Source: Lysobacterales bacterium
Lineage (GTDB): Bacteria; Pseudomonadota; Gammaproteobacteria; Xanthomonadales; S139-57
DNA length: 33,217 nt
Assembly (NCBI GenBank): GCA_015485125.1
Contig: WFUE01000034.1
Coordinates: 1 to 33,217, forward strand
Reading direction: 5' to 3'
Part shown: positions 8,179 to 15,795 of the stretch, in pieces
How the letters are laid out: every line of letters begins with the position of its first letter
Numbering within the stretch: position 1 is the first letter of the stretch
Made by a program: the position numbers and the translations under genes
Notes under the pieces: model-generated
What the model saw: only the letters and a program-made list of their open reading frames with translations
The model's database searches: none
What the model was told of the DNA's origin: nothing

Positions 8179-9461
8179 GATTCGGCTCCCAGATGCTGGC
8201 GCACCCATTGCTCCATTTGTGCCCGCACCGCCGGCAGCGGTACCGGTTCCAGCGCTTCCTGACAGAAGGCCAGCATGAGCATGCGGCGGGCTTCCGCTCT
8301 CGGAATACCCCGCGACTGCAAGTAGAACAGTGCCTGGTCGTCCAGCTGGCCCACGGTGGCACCATGGCTGCAGACCACTTCGTCGGCGTAGATTTCCAGT
8401 TCCGGCTTGGTATCCACCTCGGCCTGGCGGGACAACAGCAGGTTGGCGTTGTTCTGGTGGGCTTCGGTGCCGTCCGCACCCACGTGCACCACCACCTTGC
8501 CGTTGAACACTCCGCGCGAGCGGTCATCCATCACTCCGCGATAGCGCTGGGAGGAACGGCAGTTCGGGCTTTCGTGATCCACCCGCAGGTGGTTGTCCAC
8601 ATGGGCGTTGTCATGGGTCACCCAGGCACCGAACATGTGGCTTTCCGCCTGTTCGCCGCAAAGTCGGTTGTGCACATCATGGCGCACCATGCAGCCGCCC
8701 AAATCCAGTGAATAAAGCGCATGATGGCTGTCGGCACCCTGCTCGGTCTCGGTCCGGGTGATGAGGTGCTGGCCGGTGCTGCTGGCCGCGCTTTCCTGCA
8801 AGCGGATCTGGTTCAGCTGGCTGTGATCGTCCAGCCAGACCTGGTTGTAGACATTGGCCAGCCCTTCCGCGCCGGCACCCACATGGTGGATTTCCACCCA
8901 GTCCAGTTCGGCATGATGATGCAACAGTATCAGGTTGCGTACCTGCGCCGTGCTGCGGCCCTCGGTGTAGAAGTAATGCATCTCCACCGGCTTTTCCGGC
9001 TTGCAGCCGGGTTCCAGGCGAATGAGTACACCCTGCTGGGTCAGGGCGGTATTGAGGTTGACCAGCGCCTTGTCCCGCCCTTCCGGCACCTGTTCCAGCA
9101 GCTCACGCACATGGGGATCGTCGGATTCCACCCCCAGCTGCAGCGGCTGGATGCTCAGGCCCTCGGGCAGGCTTTCCAGCTGGGAGTGCTTGAGATCGAG
9201 CACGCCGTCCACCCAGACCAGGCAGATGGCCTCTTCCTGCAACCGCTGCAACCATTCCGGCTTCAGCTGGCCGGGGTAGAGATCAAAGGATTGCGAAGCC
9301 AGACCGGCCAGGGAGCTGTATTTCCAGTCTTCCACCTTGCGATCCGGCAGGCCGGTGGCGAGAAAGCGCTCGGCCGCGCGCTGGCGGGTGGCGCGCCACC
9401 AGTCCGGGCCGGCGAAATCCGGCAGGTGTTCCACCAGTTCGTTCAGCTGCTTGTCCTTCAT
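8175..9461 (-). CDS. sufD: Fe-S cluster assembly protein SufD
   Basis: 428 residues. SufD forms the SufBC2D scaffold with SufB and the ATPase SufC; clusters are built at the SufB-SufD interface. The beta-helix core contains the family block DNAHVDNHLRVDHESPNC followed by RGVMDDRSRGVFNGKVVV, and the C-terminus has DDQALFYLQSRGIPRAEAR, the SufB/SufD signature near the SufC-binding helices. The start overlaps the sufC stop by 4 bases (ATGA) and the stop overlaps the sufS GTG start, so the genes are probably translated together. Confidence 0.95.
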   Translation of the reverse strand: MKDKQLNELVEHLPDFAGPDWWRATRQRAAERFLATGLPDRKVEDWKYSSLAGLASQSFDLYPGQLKPEWLQRLQEEAICLVWVDGVLDLKHSQLESLPEGLSIQPLQLGVESDDPHVRELLEQVPEGRDKALVNLNTALTQQGVLIRLEPGCKPEKPVEMHYFYTEGRSTAQVRNLILLHHHAELDWVEIHHVGAGAEGLANVYNQVWLDDHSQLNQIRLQESAASSTGQHLITRTETEQGADSHHALYSLDLGGCMVRHDVHNRLCGEQAESHMFGAWVTHDNAHVDNHLRVDHESPNCRSSQRYRGVMDDRSRGVFNGKVVVHVGADGTEAHQNNANLLLSRQAEVDTKPELEIYADEVVCSHGATVGQLDDQALFYLQSRGIPRAEARRMLMLAFCQEALEPVPLPAVRAQMEQWVRQHLGAES

Positions 9462-10216
9462 GCCGCCCCCTGCTCCAGAAAGGCATAGCCTTCCTTCTCC
9501 AGCCGTTCAGCCAGTTCCTTGCCACCGGTTTCGACGATGCGACCATCGGCCAGTACATGCACCACATCCGGCACGATGTACTCCAGCAGGCGCTGGTAGT
9601 GGGTGACCACGATCATGCCACGTTCCGGGCTGCGCAAGGCATTCACCCCTTCGGCCACCATGCGCAGGGCATCGATGTCCAGACCGGAGTCGGTTTCATC
9701 CAGAATGGCCAGCTTGGGTTCCAGCAGTGCCATCTGGAAGATTTCGTTGCGTTTTTTCTCGCCTCCGGAGAAGCCTTCGTTGACCGAGCGCTTGAGCAGG
9801 TCGTCCTTGAGGTGAAGAATCTTCATCTTCTCGCGCACCAGCTTGAGAAACTCCATGGAATCCAGCTCCGGCAGACCCAGGTGCTTGCGCTTGGCATTCA
9901 AGGCGGCGCGAAGAAAGTACATGTTGTTGACGCCGGGAATTTCCACCGGGTACTGAAAGGCCAGAAACACGCCGGCAACGGCCCGTTCTTCCGGCTCCAG
10001 CTCCAGCAGGTTGACACCTTCGAACAGCACTTCGCCCTCGGTAACTTCATAGCCGTCCCGGCCGGCGATGATATTGCCCAGGGTGGACTTGCCCGCGCCA
10101 TTGGGGCCCATGATGGCGTGCACCTGGCCAGCCTCCACGGTCAGATCCAGCCCTTTCAGAATTTCCTTGCCTTCCACCCGCGCATGCAGGTTGTTGATTT
10201 GCAACAGTGTGCTCAT
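9458..10216 (-). CDS. sufC: SUF ATPase SufC
   Basis: 252-residue ABC-type ATPase that energises conformational change of the SufBCD scaffold. It has Walker A (GPNGAGKST), the Q-loop region (LAFQYPVEIPGV), an ABC signature variant typical of SufC (GFSGGEKKRNEI), Walker B (LAILDETDSGLDID) and the switch histidine (VTHYQRLL). It has no membrane segment, as expected for this non-transporter ABC protein. It lies 31 bases after sufB with an AAGGTG ribosome site and overlaps sufD by 4 bases. Confidence 0.97.
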   Translation of the reverse strand: MSTLLQINNLHARVEGKEILKGLDLTVEAGQVHAIMGPNGAGKSTLGNIIAGRDGYEVTEGEVLFEGVNLLELEPEERAVAGVFLAFQYPVEIPGVNNMYFLRAALNAKRKHLGLPELDSMEFLKLVREKMKILHLKDDLLKRSVNEGFSGGEKKRNEIFQMALLEPKLAILDETDSGLDIDALRMVAEGVNALRSPERGMIVVTHYQRLLEYIVPDVVHVLADGRIVETGGKELAERLEKEGYAFLEQGAA

Positions 10217-10247
10217 GGTTGGTTCACCTTAAAAATCATGATTGGTC

Positions 10248-11687
10248 TTAGCCCACAGCCCCTTCCAGGCTCACTTCCAGCAGCTTCTTCGCTTCCACGG
10301 CGAATTCCATCGGTAGTTCCTTGAACACTTCCCGGCAGAAGCCGTCCACGATCATGGAAACGGCATCCTCCTCGGAAATGCCCCGCTGACGGCAGTAGAA
10401 CAGCTGATCCTCGCCAATGCGGGATGTGGTGGCCTCGTGCTCGATCTGCGCCGTGGGGTTTTTCACCTCGATATAGGGGAAGGTGTGTGCGCCACAGCGC
10501 TTGCCAATGAGCATGGAGTCGCATTGCGTGTAATTGCGGGCGTTCTCCGCCTTGGGCAACACCCGCACCAGCCCGCGATAGGCACTCTGGCTGCGACCGG
10601 CCGAAATACCCTTGGCAATGATCTTGCTGCGGCTGTTCTTGCCCATGTGGATCATCTTGGTGCCGGTATCAGCCTGCTGCAGGTTGTTGGTCAGCGCCAC
10701 CGAGTAGAACTCGCCCACGCTTTCGGTGCCACGCAGGATGCAGCTGGGGTATTTCCAGGTAATGGCCGAGCCGGTTTCCACCTGGGTCCAGCTCACCTTG
10801 GAACGATCACCCCGGCAGTCGGCCCGCTTGGTAACGAAGTTGTAGATACCACCCACGCCGTTTTCATCGCCGGGGTACCAGTTCTGCACCGTGGAATACT
10901 TGATATACGCATCATCCAGCGCCACCAGCTCCACTACGGCGGCATGCAGCTGGTTCTCGTCGCGCATGGGCGCGGTACAGCCTTCCAGATAACTCACTTC
11001 CGCCCCTTCCTCGGCCACGATCAGGGTACGCTCGAACTGGCCGGTTTCCACCGAGTTGATCCGGAAATAGGTGGACAGCTCCATGGGGCATTTCACCCCC
11101 TTGGGGATGAACACAAAGGAACCGTCGGAAAACACGGCGGAATTGAGGGCGGCAAAGAAATTGTCCCGCTGTGGCACCACCGAACCCAGATACTTTTTCA
11201 CCAGCTCCGGATGTTCGCGCACCGCCTCGGAGAAAGAGCAGAAGATCACGCCTACCTTGGCCAGCTCCTCGCGGAAGGTGGTGGCCACGGAAACGGAATC
11301 AAACACCGCATCCACCGCCACTCCCGCAAGCCGGGCACGCTCGTGCAGGGGAATGCCCAGTTTTTCGTAGGTTTCCAGCAGGGCCGGGTCCACCTCGTCC
11401 AGCGACTGCGGCTTGTCCTTTTCCGATTTGGGCGCGGAGTAGTAGGAAATGGCCTGATAGTCGATGGGGTCGATCTTCAGGTGCGCCCAGTCCGGTTCCG
11501 GCATTTCCTTCCAGATGCGAAAGGCCTCCAGCCGCCATTCCAGCAGCCATTCCGGCTCACCCTTGATCGCGGACAGACGACGGATTACATCCTCGTCCAG
11601 CCCCGGGGGAAAGGTCTCCGCCTCGATTTCGGTGACGAAGCCATGCTCGTACTTGCGATCGACCAGTTCCTGCACTTCTTGACTCAT
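10248..11687 (-). CDS. sufB: Fe-S cluster assembly scaffold SufB
   Basis: 479 residues, close to the usual SufB length. It is the main scaffold subunit of SufBC2D. The family blocks are intact: [46 protein letters not shown], the [11 protein letters not shown] segment carrying the catalytic-type cysteine, and [20 protein letters not shown] with the conserved glutamate. It lies 15 bases after the regulator gene, with a GAGGT ribosome site, and is the first structural gene of the operon. Confidence 0.97.
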   Translation of the reverse strand: MSQEVQELVDRKYEHGFVTEIEAETFPPGLDEDVIRRLSAIKGEPEWLLEWRLEAFRIWKEMPEPDWAHLKIDPIDYQAISYYSAPKSEKDKPQSLDEVDPALLETYEKLGIPLHERARLAGVAVDAVFDSVSVATTFREELAKVGVIFCSFSEAVREHPELVKKYLGSVVPQRDNFFAALNSAVFSDGSFVFIPKGVKCPMELSTYFRINSVETGQFERTLIVAEEGAEVSYLEGCTAPMRDENQLHAAVVELVALDDAYIKYSTVQNWYPGDENGVGGIYNFVTKRADCRGDRSKVSWTQVETGSAITWKYPSCILRGTESVGEFYSVALTNNLQQADTGTKMIHMGKNSRSKIIAKGISAGRSQSAYRGLVRVLPKAENARNYTQCDSMLIGKRCGAHTFPYIEVKNPTAQIEHEATTSRIGEDQLFYCRQRGISEEDAVSMIVDGFCREVFKELPMEFAVEAKKLLEVSLEGAVG

Positions 11688-11702
11688 GATCTACCTCGTA
11701 AC

Positions 11703-12125
11703 TCAGCGTGCGTTCTGGGCGGGCTGCGGGCCCTTGTCCAGCATTTCCGCCAGGGTGAATGCTTGCAATGTCTGCTCTACGGCGCGGGAAAGACGTGTCC
11801 AGTTGGGCTTCAGTCCACAGGCGGCCGATTGCACGCACTGGCCCTGCCCCATGACACACTCGGTCAGTGCCAGCGGTCCTTCCATGGCGGTGATGACCTG
11901 CGCAATGGAAACCTGTTCGGGCGCATGCATGAGCCGGTATCCACCATGAGCACCACGGGTGGAACTGACCAGCTCCGCCCGCACCAGCTGCTTGAGAATC
12001 TTGCTTACCGTGGGCAGCTCCAGTTGCACGGCCTCGGCCAGCTGCTTGGCACTGAATTGCTCGTCCACGGACAACGCCCCCAGCACCCGCACGGCATATT
12101 CGGTCATTCTTCCCAATCGAAACAT
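11703..12125 (-). CDS. sufR: Rrf2-family SUF operon regulator (SufR/IscR-like)
   Basis: 140 residues. An N-terminal winged helix-turn-helix (MTEYAVRVLGAL, then QLAEAVQLELPTVSKILKQL and the wing RGAHGGYRL) is followed by three cysteines, Cys90, Cys97 and Cys103. Their spacing is CX6CX5C, unlike the CX5CX5C of E. coli IscR and consistent with the separate Rrf2 subgroup that heads SUF operons in many gammaproteobacteria. It probably binds an Fe-S cluster and represses its own operon when clusters are plentiful. A perfect dyad sits in its promoter. The symbol is by role; it is not homologous to cyanobacterial SufR. Confidence 0.9.
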   Translation of the reverse strand: MFRLGRMTEYAVRVLGALSVDEQFSAKQLAEAVQLELPTVSKILKQLVRAELVSSTRGAHGGYRLMHAPEQVSIAQVITAMEGPLALTECVMGQGQCVQSAACGLKPNWTRLSRAVEQTLQAFTLAEMLDKGPQPAQNAR

Positions 12126-12140
12126 GCTTCAGCACTCTCT

Positions 12141-12165
12141 AATGTGTACGACAATGGTACACATT
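12141..12165. promoter_or_regulatory. Probable Rrf2/SufR operator, perfect 9-7-9 dyad
   Basis: AATGTGTAC at 12141-12149 and GTACACATT at 12157-12165 are exact reverse complements separated by 7 bases. The 25-base size is typical of Rrf2-family operators. The dyad starts 16 bases upstream of the regulator ATG and covers the proposed -10 hexamer, so bound protein would block RNA polymerase. Confidence 0.72.
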
Positions 12166-12181
12166 CCAAAACTGATTGCAA
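12154..12181 (-). promoter_or_regulatory. Candidate suf operon promoter
   Basis: Read leftward, TTGCAA (12181-12176) and TACCAT (12159-12154) are separated by 16 bases and match the sigma-70 hexamers at 4 of 6 positions each. The -10 lies within the dyad operator. Confidence 0.45.
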
Positions 12182-12213
12182 GCCAAGCCTTTGATTTTTA
12201 TAATAAATATAAA

Positions 12214-12228
12214 TGCGAATCATTTGCA
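12214..12228. promoter_or_regulatory. Fur box (7-1-7)
   Basis: TGCGAATCATTTGCA matches the 7-1-7 Fur consensus TGATAATNATTATCA at 10 of the 14 defined bases and is itself a near-perfect dyad (one mismatch between arms). It ends just before the -35 of the rightward porin promoter, in an AT-rich stretch, so iron-loaded Fur would block transcription. Effects on the leftward suf promoter 33 bases away are possible. Confidence 0.6.
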
Positions 12229-12229
12229 T

Positions 12230-12258
12230 TTGCATTTAGATTTGTGATTCATTAGAAT
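12230..12258 (+). promoter_or_regulatory. Candidate promoter of the porin-FMN-PepSY operon
   Basis: TTGCAT (12230-12235) and TAGAAT (12253-12258) are spaced by 17 bases; the -10 matches 5 of 6, the -35 only 3 of 6. The weak -35 is next to the Fur box and an AT-rich upstream tract. Confidence 0.45.
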
Positions 12259-12299
12259 GCGCTCAACCTTTGACAACAAACCTTCTGGAGATCATCACG

Positions 12300-13553
12300 A
12301 TGAAAAAGACGCTTGTTTTCAGTGCCTTGCTGGCCAGCGGCCTGGTCCATGCCGATACCGATTCCGCCAGGCTGGATGAGATCTACCGCCTGCTGAAAGC
12401 GCAACAGGCGCGCATCGAACAGCTGGAAAAGGAGCTGGCCGCTACCCGCAACACCAGCCAGACCGCGCTGAAAAAGGCGGAAGAAGCCGATGAAAAAACT
12501 GAAATTCTGGCCGAGCAGAGCGAACAGGGTGTCAGTGACGGACGTCACGGGCATGGTGCCAACGCCGCCAATACCCATGTGGGTGGCTACGGTGAACTGC
12601 ATGTCAACCTGCTGGACAACCAGAAACCAGGCGGCGAAGACAAGAATGAAACCGACTTTCACCGCTTCGTGCTCTATCTGGGCCATGATTTCACCGACAA
12701 GATCCGTTTCAATTCCGAGTTGGAAGTGGAACACAGCCTCGCGGGCGACGGCGCGCCCGGTGAAGTCTCATTGGAGCAGGCCTATCTGGAGTTCGATCAC
12801 GCCAACGGCAACGCCAGCCGGGCCGGTGTATTGCTGATGCCGGTAGGCTTCATCAACGAAACCCACGAGCCCAATACCTTCTATGGTGTGGAACGCAACA
12901 CCATTGCCAACAAGATCATACCCACTACCTGGGCCGAGGGTGGCTACCAGTACCACTGGCAGATAAACGAAACACTGAGTGCGGACTTCCTGCTCACCAG
13001 CGGGCTACAAGTTTCTGCCGGGAAGAATTACACCATCCGCAAGGGCCGTACCAAGGTAGCCGAGGCATCCTTCAATGACCCAGCCTACACGGCCCGTGTA
13101 AGCTGGAAGCCCCTGCCCGGCATGGAACTGAACAGCACCTTCCAGTATCAGAGCGATGTTACCCAGAGTACCGATTCCAGCGCGGGTGCCGCCACCCTGT
13201 TTACCCTGGCCGGCCAGTACCTGCCGGAAACCGGCCCTGGCGTACGCGCCGTCTACGCCACCTGGAACCTGGATGGCGAAGGCCCGGCCAGTGTAGGCGC
13301 GGACGAGCAGACCGGCTATTACATCGAGCCCAGCTGGCGACTGAACCGCAAGCTGGGCTTCTTCGCCCGCTATGGCTTCTGGGACAATCAGGCCGGCGAT
13401 GCCATCGACAGCGAATACAGCCAGTTCGACCTTGGTGTAAACTACTGGCCCACCGAACGGGTGGTCATCAAGGCGGACTACCAGAACCAGAGCACACCCG
13501 ACGGCAAGAACGAATATGACGGCATCAACCTGGGCGTAGGCTATCAATTCTAA
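12300..13553 (+). CDS. Outer-membrane porin-like beta-barrel protein, Fur-controlled
   Basis: 417 residues from ATG 12300 (signal peptide MKKTLVFSALLASGLVHA, GGAG ribosome site 9 bases upstream). After the signal a coiled-coil segment (LDEIYRLLKAQQARIEQLEK) is followed by a histidine-rich linker (GRHGHGANAANTHVGGYGEL) and then a barrel of alternating strands ending in VGYQF; the terminal Phe is the usual outer-membrane insertion signal. The architecture resembles OprO/OprP-type porins with an N-terminal trimerisation coil. The block FINETHEPNTFYGVERN recurs in this porin group as I know it. The Fur box and its operon partners suggest a role in iron or other metal acquisition, not phosphate. 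The substrate is unknown. Confidence 0.82.
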   Translation: MKKTLVFSALLASGLVHADTDSARLDEIYRLLKAQQARIEQLEKELAATRNTSQTALKKAEEADEKTEILAEQSEQGVSDGRHGHGANAANTHVGGYGELHVNLLDNQKPGGEDKNETDFHRFVLYLGHDFTDKIRFNSELEVEHSLAGDGAPGEVSLEQAYLEFDHANGNASRAGVLLMPVGFINETHEPNTFYGVERNTIANKIIPTTWAEGGYQYHWQINETLSADFLLTSGLQVSAGKNYTIRKGRTKVAEASFNDPAYTARVSWKPLPGMELNSTFQYQSDVTQSTDSSAGAATLFTLAGQYLPETGPGVRAVYATWNLDGEGPASVGADEQTGYYIEPSWRLNRKLGFFARYGFWDNQAGDAIDSEYSQFDLGVNYWPTERVVIKADYQNQSTPDGKNEYDGINLGVGYQF

Positions 13554-14068
13554 TGCGAACTTCCCGCTTCGGGGTCTTTGTGACCCTGATCCTCCTGTCT
13601 GTCATTGCCCGGGGCTTCGAGCCCCGGGTTTTTCTGTCGCCGGAAGATTTTATCCGGCAGCATCTGGGTGAACAGGCCGAAAGTGGCCGCTTGTGGCTGA
13701 AAAAAGGCCTGCAACAACAGATTCGCGCCATACTCGATCATCCCTACCCCGCCGCGCGGCTGAAATACTGGAAAAACGGCCCGCGCACAGCCTGGATACT
13801 GGAAGAAATCGGCAAGGAGCGACCCATCACCGTGGGCATCGTGGTCAATGACGGTGCCATCGAGGCCATGGAAGTGCTGATCTACCGGGAAAGCCGCGGC
13901 GGAGAAGTACGCCACGAAAGTTTTCGCAGGCAATTCGAGCAGGCCCGGCTGAATGACCAGCAACAACTGGACAAGCCCGTGGACAGCATCTCTGGTGCCA
14001 CGCTTTCCTCCCGCGCCCTGGTCAAGCTGGCCCGGCTGGCGCTGCTACTGCACGCACAGGTGCAATAA
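13553..14068 (+). CDS. Secreted FMN-binding (covalent flavin) protein
   Basis: 171 residues. The N-terminus MRTSRFGVFVTLILLSVIAR is a signal peptide or anchor. The FMN_bind domain ends in DSISGATLSS (residues 144-153), the flavinylation motif known from NqrC and RnfG, where ApbE links FMN to the threonine (Thr150 here). It is therefore probably a periplasmic one- or two-electron carrier. Its ATG shares a base with the porin stop (TAATG) and its stop shares a base with the next start, so all are translationally coupled. The codons for residues 19-27 form a strong terminator-like hairpin. No ApbE gene is in the window. Confidence 0.85.
   Translation: MRTSRFGVFVTLILLSVIARGFEPRVFLSPEDFIRQHLGEQAESGRLWLKKGLQQQIRAILDHPYPAARLKYWKNGPRTAWILEEIGKERPITVGIVVNDGAIEAMEVLIYRESRGGEVRHESFRRQFEQARLNDQQQLDKPVDSISGATLSSRALVKLARLALLLHAQVQ
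13608..13633 (+). terminator. Intrinsic terminator-like hairpin inside the FMN-binding gene
   Basis: CCCGGGGCT (13608-13616) pairs perfectly with AGCCCCGGG (13620-13628) around a three-base TCG loop and is followed directly by TTTTT (13629-13633). It starts 55 bases after the porin stop, inside the signal-peptide codons of the next gene. It could end most transcripts after the porin, leaving read-through for the redox genes. Confidence 0.65.
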
Positions 14069-14796
14069 TGCGCCGCTGGCTGCTGCGCACACACCATGTA
14101 CTGGGCAGTTTTGCCGCCATTCTGTTGCTGTTCTACGCCCTCAGCGGCCTGCTGTTGAACCACCCGGACAGCTTCGGCCTGAACCAGCGTTCCTGGGCCA
14201 CGGAAAGCCTGGTACGGCACTACGGGCTGGACTTGCCCCCCCTGCACTTCTGGCAAGCCGGCCCACACTGGCTGACTACCCACCAAAACCAGCTGCTGCT
14301 GGATGGCCGGCAAACGGAAATCGCCTGTGGCCAACTGGGTGGCACCGCCTACTGGCAACAACGCATCTGGGTCAACTGTGATGGCATGTTGCAACAACTG
14401 CGCGAAGACGGCCAGCTGCAACAAAGCCTCTACCCCGGTGAAGAACTGCCGGACGAAGTCCGCCTGCTGGGGCAACTGCCCGATGGCCGCCCGGCCTGGG
14501 ACGGCAGCGGCGGGCAGCGCTATGGCTGGCGGGAAGATGGCCAATGGTCGACCGTACAGGCCGACCTGCACCTCTCCAAAGTACGCGAGGACATCGACCC
14601 GGATCTGCGCCCGGCCCTGCTGCACAGCCTGTTTGGCCGAGAGATCAGTGCCCGCAGGGTTCTCAGTGACCTGCATGCCGGCAGCTTCTTCGGTACCGCC
14701 AACAAGCTGATGGGCGATGCCGCCGCCCTGGCACTACTTTACCTGGCCAGCAGCGGCTTCTACCTCTTTTTCAGCCGCCGGAGACGCCGCCCATGA
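14068..14796 (+). CDS. PepSY-type membrane protein, partner of the FMN protein
   Basis: 242 residues with one N-terminal membrane helix (about residues 11-31, preceded by RTHHVLGS) and one near the C-terminus (GDAAALALLYLASSGFYLFF), with a periplasmic domain between. The C-terminal block SDLHAGSFFGTANKLMGD resembles the LHxG-x-FFG...D signature of PepSY_TM proteins. Proteins of this class carry electrons across the inner membrane or anchor extracytosolic redox partners, and they often accompany FMN_bind proteins. Conserved histidines before both helices (His9/His10 and the LHAG His) could bind heme, which is inference. It starts inside TAATG shared with the FMN gene and overlaps the next gene by ATGA. 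Confidence 0.78.
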   Translation: MRRWLLRTHHVLGSFAAILLLFYALSGLLLNHPDSFGLNQRSWATESLVRHYGLDLPPLHFWQAGPHWLTTHQNQLLLDGRQTEIACGQLGGTAYWQQRIWVNCDGMLQQLREDGQLQQSLYPGEELPDEVRLLGQLPDGRPAWDGSGGQRYGWREDGQWSTVQADLHLSKVREDIDPDLRPALLHSLFGREISARRVLSDLHAGSFFGTANKLMGDAAALALLYLASSGFYLFFSRRRRRP

Positions 14797-15788
14797 ACCG
14801 TGAAACGGCGCTGTTGACCTGGCTTGAACAACAACTGCCGGGAGAATCCATCCAGCTGCAACCTGCTTCCAGCGACGCCAGCTTCCGCCGCTATTTCCGC
14901 ATTCAGACCCGTGCAGGCAGCCGCATAGTCATGGACGCTCCACCGCCGCTGGAAGACTGCCGCCCCTTCGTGGATGTGCAACAACGCTTGCAGGCCGCCG
15001 GCCTGCATGTACCGGAAATCTTCGCCATGGATCTGGAACAAGGCTTCATGTTGCTGGAGGATCTGGGCGATGAAAATTACCTGCAATGTCTGAATGAACA
15101 AACCATGCCCCGCCTCTACGGCGACGCGCTGGCGGCCCTGCGACAACTGCAACTGCATGCCGACGTAGGTGGCCTGCCCGAATACGGCGAAACCCGCCTG
15201 CGGGAGGAAATGGTACTGTTCCGCCACTGGCTGCTGGACACCCACCTGCAGATGGGTGAAGCACTGGATGATGCCAGTTGGGAAAACCTCAACCGGCTAC
15301 TGCTGGACAACGCGCTGGAACAGCCCACCTGCCTAGTGCATCGCGACTACCACAGCCGCAACCTGATGCGCCTGCATCCTCCCGCCCTCAACCCCGGCAT
15401 CATTGACTTTCAGGACGCCGTCTGTGGGCCGGTGACCTACGACCTGGTCTCGCTTTTGAAAGACTGCTACATCCGCTGGCCCAGAATGCAGATACTGGAA
15501 TGGGTGGAACACTACCGGCAGGGGCTGGCCCACGCCGGATTCGAGACCGGTGACCGTGAAACCTTCCGGCGCTGGTTCGATCTCATGGGCGTTCAACGCC
15601 ATCTCAAGGCCGCCGGCATCTTCGCTCGCCTGCTGCATCGCGACGGTAAGCACGGCTACCTGGCCGATGTGCCCCGCACCCTGGGATATATCGAGGAACT
15701 CACGGAAGAATACCCGGAGCTGGCCGGTCTGCGCCCGTTATTGCGGGACATGCAAAGCCGGCTGGCCAAGCTGCCCGCCCGAAACTAA
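14793..15788 (+). CDS. amgK: AmgK-like anomeric sugar kinase (aminoglycoside-phosphotransferase fold)
   Basis: 331 residues, the usual AmgK length. AmgK phosphorylates MurNAc and GlcNAc at C1 in the cell-wall recycling route that bypasses de novo UDP-MurNAc synthesis. The N-terminal SSDASFRRYFRI, the catalytic loop LVHRDYHSRNLM and the metal-binding IIDFQDAVCGPVTYDLVSLL are the family blocks. It overlaps the PepSY gene by ATGA, so it reads as the fourth gene of the Fur-controlled operon. The nucleotidyltransferase partner murU, often adjacent, is not downstream; a leftward ZIP-like gene is. A general APH-family kinase with another substrate is the alternative. Confidence 0.82.
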   Translation: MNRETALLTWLEQQLPGESIQLQPASSDASFRRYFRIQTRAGSRIVMDAPPPLEDCRPFVDVQQRLQAAGLHVPEIFAMDLEQGFMLLEDLGDENYLQCLNEQTMPRLYGDALAALRQLQLHADVGGLPEYGETRLREEMVLFRHWLLDTHLQMGEALDDASWENLNRLLLDNALEQPTCLVHRDYHSRNLMRLHPPALNPGIIDFQDAVCGPVTYDLVSLLKDCYIRWPRMQILEWVEHYRQGLAHAGFETGDRETFRRWFDLMGVQRHLKAAGIFARLLHRDGKHGYLADVPRTLGYIEELTEEYPELAGLRPLLRDMQSRLAKLPARN

Positions 15789-15795
15789 CCCCGCT

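Noticed and set aside
10437-12194. Long rightward open frame (585 codons) opposite sufB and the regulator gene
   Set aside because: It is antisense to two well-recognised genes, has no family features and runs through the suf promoter; open antisense frames are common in GC-rich DNA.
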